Shown here piece by piece: positions 61,829-64,000 of a DNA stretch of 64,000 bases. The stretch's first letter is position 1, and each line of letters starts with the position of its first letter. Where the stretch lies: contig CAKTAA010000001.1 in the NCBI GenBank assembly GCA_934526185.1, forward strand, positions 90,918 through 154,917, given 5' to 3'. Below the pieces are notes generated by a model. It saw only the letters and a program-made list of their open reading frames with translations. It did not search any database and was not told where the DNA came from. The stretch is from an uncultured Eubacteriales bacterium. GTDB taxonomy: Bacteria > Bacillota > Clostridia > Oscillospirales > CAG-272. A program made the position numbers and the translations under genes.

Positions 61829-62588
61829 GACTCTCACCCCCGGCGGTCAAAACGGTCAGGGTATCAGATATACGCGCAAACATCTCTTCATCGCTCATAT
61901 TTGCCTTATAAAGCTGGTGGAATACCTCGCCGTCCTTGATAAAGAGCACGCGTCCGGCATGGCTGGCCGCTTTTATCGAGTGCGTTACCATGAGTATCGT
62001 CTGCCCATCACCGTTGATGTCGTCGAATAGACGCAAAAGTCCGTCGGCTGCCTTGGAATCCAGCGCGCCGGTCGGTTCGTCCGCAAGAATAAGCTGCGGA
62101 CCGGTTATCAGTGCGCGCGCGACTGCGGCGCGCTGCTTCTGTCCGCCCGATACCTCGTAAGGATATTTGTTCAGAATTTCGGAAATTCGAAGCCTGGCGG
62201 CAATAGGCGCAAGCCGCCGTTCCATTTCTGCATATGGTTTGCCCGATAGCACAAGGGGCAGAAAAATATTATCCTTAAGCGAAAACGTATCCAGCAGGTT
62301 GAAGTCCTGAAAGACAAATCCCAGATGATCACGGCGGAAAGCGGCAATTTCTTTTTCGCGGATTTCCGCCAGACTTCGCCCGTTCAGCTTTACCTCCCCG
62401 CCCGTCGGCTTGTCCAGCGCCGCAAGGATATTGAGCAGCGTTGTTTTACCCGAACCCGATTCTCCCATAATGGCGACATATTCCCCCTCTTCTACGGAAA
62501 ACGTTACGTTTGTCAGCGCCTGTACGTGATTTGCGCCGAAGCGGGCGGTATAAATTTTTTTCAAATTATTGACCTCTAAAACAGACAT
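61821..62588 (-). CDS. BceA-type ABC transporter ATPase
   Basis: 255 residues from the Met at 62588 (MSVLEVNNLKKIYTARFG) with GGAGG 8 bases upstream; the frame to 62693 is a non-coding extension. Walker A GESGSGKTT, Q-loop FVFQDFNLLD, signature SGGQKQR, Walker B LILADEPTGALD, His loop VTHS. It powers the adjacent permease. Expression is probably controlled by the upstream two-component system through the repeats at 62659-62685. Confidence 0.95.
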   Translation of the reverse strand: MSVLEVNNLKKIYTARFGANHVQALTNVTFSVEEGEYVAIMGESGSGKTTLLNILAALDKPTGGEVKLNGRSLAEIREKEIAAFRRDHLGFVFQDFNLLDTFSLKDNIFLPLVLSGKPYAEMERRLAPIAARLRISEILNKYPYEVSGGQKQRAAVARALITGPQLILADEPTGALDSKAADGLLRLFDDINGDGQTILMVTHSIKAASHAGRVLFIKDGEVFHQLYKANMSDEEMFARISDTLTVLTAGGESHA

Positions 62589-63078
62589 TTCCGGCTCCTC
62601 CTTTTTTTTGCGTACCATCATTGTACCAGAAGCCGGACGGCTCCTGCCATAGCTTTGTCTTACAAAACCTCCCGCAAGCTTACAATTCTGCAAGGTTGGC
62701 GTCTTTACGCCGTCGGCTTTTCAAAATATCGCCTTCCCGGATAACAAATGCTTTGGAGCTACGCGGCTGTTTTACAGTCGTATTTCCGAATCGGTATCAG
62801 CAGGGAAATCCTAATCGAACGGAATGCAGCAATACCTATAGTTTTTGCACCGGCGCAGGGGATTTGCATATTTCCGTATATCACAGCGCTTCTTTTTTAA
62901 TATTTCCCAGATATAATAAGGCAATAGCAGTATCGGATTTGTTTCTATTTGAAATCGCTGAAATGCCCTCTATGACAAGCTCTGTCGGCTGTCCGTTGCC
63001 AAACAATCCTGTCTGTATGAATAATGGAATATGCGTTTTTCTGTATTCTCCGTTGGTTTTTTATGCTTGATTGGCGCA
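62589..63078. other. Regulatory region between the kinase and the ABC genes
   Basis: It holds the candidate promoter and response-regulator repeats (62620-62685). Beyond that, a minus-strand frame (about 62898-63060) is open and protein-like but has no start codon. Confidence 0.45.
62620..62685 (-). promoter_or_regulatory. Candidate BceR-type regulated promoter
   Basis: On the minus strand a -10 box TACAAT (62620-62625) has no good -35, but two direct repeats (plus strand CTTACAA at 62659-62665 and 62679-62685, start-to-start 20 bases) lie just upstream. Two repeats two helical turns apart suit an OmpR-type response regulator that replaces the -35 contact. Confidence 0.5.
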
Positions 63079-64000
63079 TCAAAACGTATGAGGCGTTGAA
63101 AGAGCACGGCTGTTTTCGTCTGTCGGGAGCGTCAGCGTAACCTTTGTCCCTATGCCTACCGCTGACGAAATGCCGATGGAACAGCCGAGCCTTTTGAGAA
63201 TTTTTTTCGTCAGATACAGGCCGATGCCTGACGCTTTTTTATCGGTGCGTCCGTTGTATCCGGTGAAGCCTTTTTCACAGACGCGCGGCAGATCCTCCGG
63301 CGCGATTCCGATTCCTGTATCCTGAATGACAAGGGCGTTTCCCGGTTCGCAATAGATGGATATCCTGCCTGCTTCGGTATATTTCACAGCATTTGACAGA
63401 ATTTGTTCAATGGCGAAACAGAGCCATTTTTCATCTGTCAGCACCGTCATCTGCAAAGGGCGCAGCTCCAGGCTGATTTTTCGGCGAATGAACATCGGTG
63501 CGTATTTACGTATCGCCTGCCTGACAATGTCACCTAACTCATACTCCCGCAGAACATAATCCGTTGTATCGCTTCCCATACGCAGATAGGCAAGTACCAT
63601 TTCCACGTACCGTTCCGTCTGAAAAAGCTGATAAAGAAGTTCTTTGTCGCTATCTGACGCACTGTCCTTCAGAATCAGGCGCATCGCGGCGATCGGCGTT
63701 TTGATCTGATGAACCCAAAGCGTATAGTAGTCTATCATTTCCGCTTTATTCCGTTCGGTTTCGCGTGTCAGGCGACTGTTTTCCCCGCATAAGATACGTA
63801 TCAGGCTCAAATACATCTCTTCAATCGGGCTTCCGGCAGTGGGAAGACTCTCCGATGTTACCGTAATATTGCTTTGGAGCTGACGCAAAAGCCTGTACTT
63901 TTCCCTGAAACGCAGAAAGTCATATACGGTCAGCGCAAGCCCCGGTACCGTGCAAAGGAGCGATGCGTATAAAACGGCCTCTGCCGGCAGTCCATACAGG
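63079..64000 (-). CDS. BceS-type sensor histidine kinase (5' end outside window)
   Basis: The frame is open to the window edge. Codons before 63888 read YGLPAEAVLYASLLCTVPGL and ALTVYDFLRFREKYRLL, a membrane helix and linker, so the TTG at 63888 is not the start. Then come the H-box WVHQIKTPIAAM (His phosphorylated), N-box EQILSNAVKY, G1 DTGIGI and G2 GIGLYLTKKI. Short extracellular loop kinases of this kind sense peptide antibiotics through the BceAB exporter, which lies downstream here. The partner regulator should be just outside the window. Confidence 0.93.
   Translation of the reverse strand, partial: LYGLPAEAVLYASLLCTVPGLALTVYDFLRFREKYRLLRQLQSNITVTSESLPTAGSPIEEMYLSLIRILCGENSRLTRETERNKAEMIDYYTLWVHQIKTPIAAMRLILKDSASDSDKELLYQLFQTERYVEMVLAYLRMGSDTTDYVLREYELGDIVRQAIRKYAPMFIRRKISLELRPLQMTVLTDEKWLCFAIEQILSNAVKYTEAGRISIYCEPGNALVIQDTGIGIAPEDLPRVCEKGFTGYNGRTDKKASGIGLYLTKKILKRLGCSIGISSAVGIGTKVTLTLPTDENSRALSTPHTF

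Noticed and set aside
62898..63060. Minus-strand protein-like open frame downstream of the histidine kinase
   Set aside because: No start codon and too short; retained only as a remark in the intergenic entry.

Overview
This window reads as a chromosomal segment of a low-to-mid GC, endospore-forming Clostridia (Firmicutes/Bacillota), probably a gut-type Oscillospirales or relative. The pointers are the spore-maturation pair spmA/spmB, the L27 gene with the Firmicutes N-terminal extension next to the Prp protease that removes it, a T-box before thrS, a FeoB-associated Cys-rich membrane protein, an EF-P-modification M16 peptidase pair, a BceRS-BceAB-type module and several small zinc-ribbon proteins typical of clostridia. 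No phage, insertion sequence, CRISPR array or conjugative gene was seen. Both edges cut a gene: an aconitase-family hydratase (5' part missing) on the left and a sensor histidine kinase (5' part missing) on the right.

Layout. 0-4 kb: hydratase 3' end, a small conserved protein, a large putative esterase with a Cys in its nucleophile elbow, and tRNA-Met/tRNA-Glu. 4-12.7 kb: PurF-like protein lacking the N-terminal Cys, an SLH-domain secreted protein, a beta-propeller/metallopeptidase lipoprotein behind a hairpin-rich leader, a zinc-ribbon membrane protein, GTP-dependent PEPCK. 12.9-17.7 kb: two tandem GH27 alpha-galactosidases, thioredoxin, an HD-domain/membrane-protein pair. 17.7-24.6 kb: two frameshifted genes, a beta-lactamase-fold hydrolase, a P-loop kinase, a VOC protein, tRNA-Tyr/tRNA-Thr, two translationally coupled small genes, a transcribed repeat element, pyrE. 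24.7-33.3 kb: AbrB-type regulator with a candidate operator, spmAB, a small DPxGxYTG protein, MFS and MATE exporters, EamA, MinD, methylglyoxal synthase. 33.3-46.4 kb: threonine T-box, decayed GNAT gene, thrS, GrpB-like protein, rplU-prp-rpmA, lgt-folD, ymfF-ymfH, acyl-CoA-synthetase-like enzyme, a small lipoprotein. 46.7-59.2 kb (all plus strand): MarR, a cell-envelope run (GT2, phosphodiester glycosidase, membrane-anchored protein, PAP2 phosphatase, GT4-CsaB fusion), then feoA, a phosphoesterase, VanZ, feoB and its Cys-rich partner. 59.8-64 kb: BceAB-type ABC exporter and the BceS-type kinase.

Functional links. The CsaB domain pyruvylates wall polymers that SLH domains bind, so the SLH protein at 5.8 kb and the GT4-CsaB fusion at 52 kb plausibly serve the same surface-anchoring system. 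PckG, MgsA and the GH27 pair are central or carbohydrate metabolism. The most interesting non-coding signal is a 50-nt block, matching at 45 positions, that begins in the -10 region of two unrelated promoters (22997-23046 plus; 46510-46559 minus) and forms hairpins in both 5' leaders. A second 17-nt exact repeat (40526 and 55784) and a 10-nt motif seen five times outside genes suggest more dispersed small elements.
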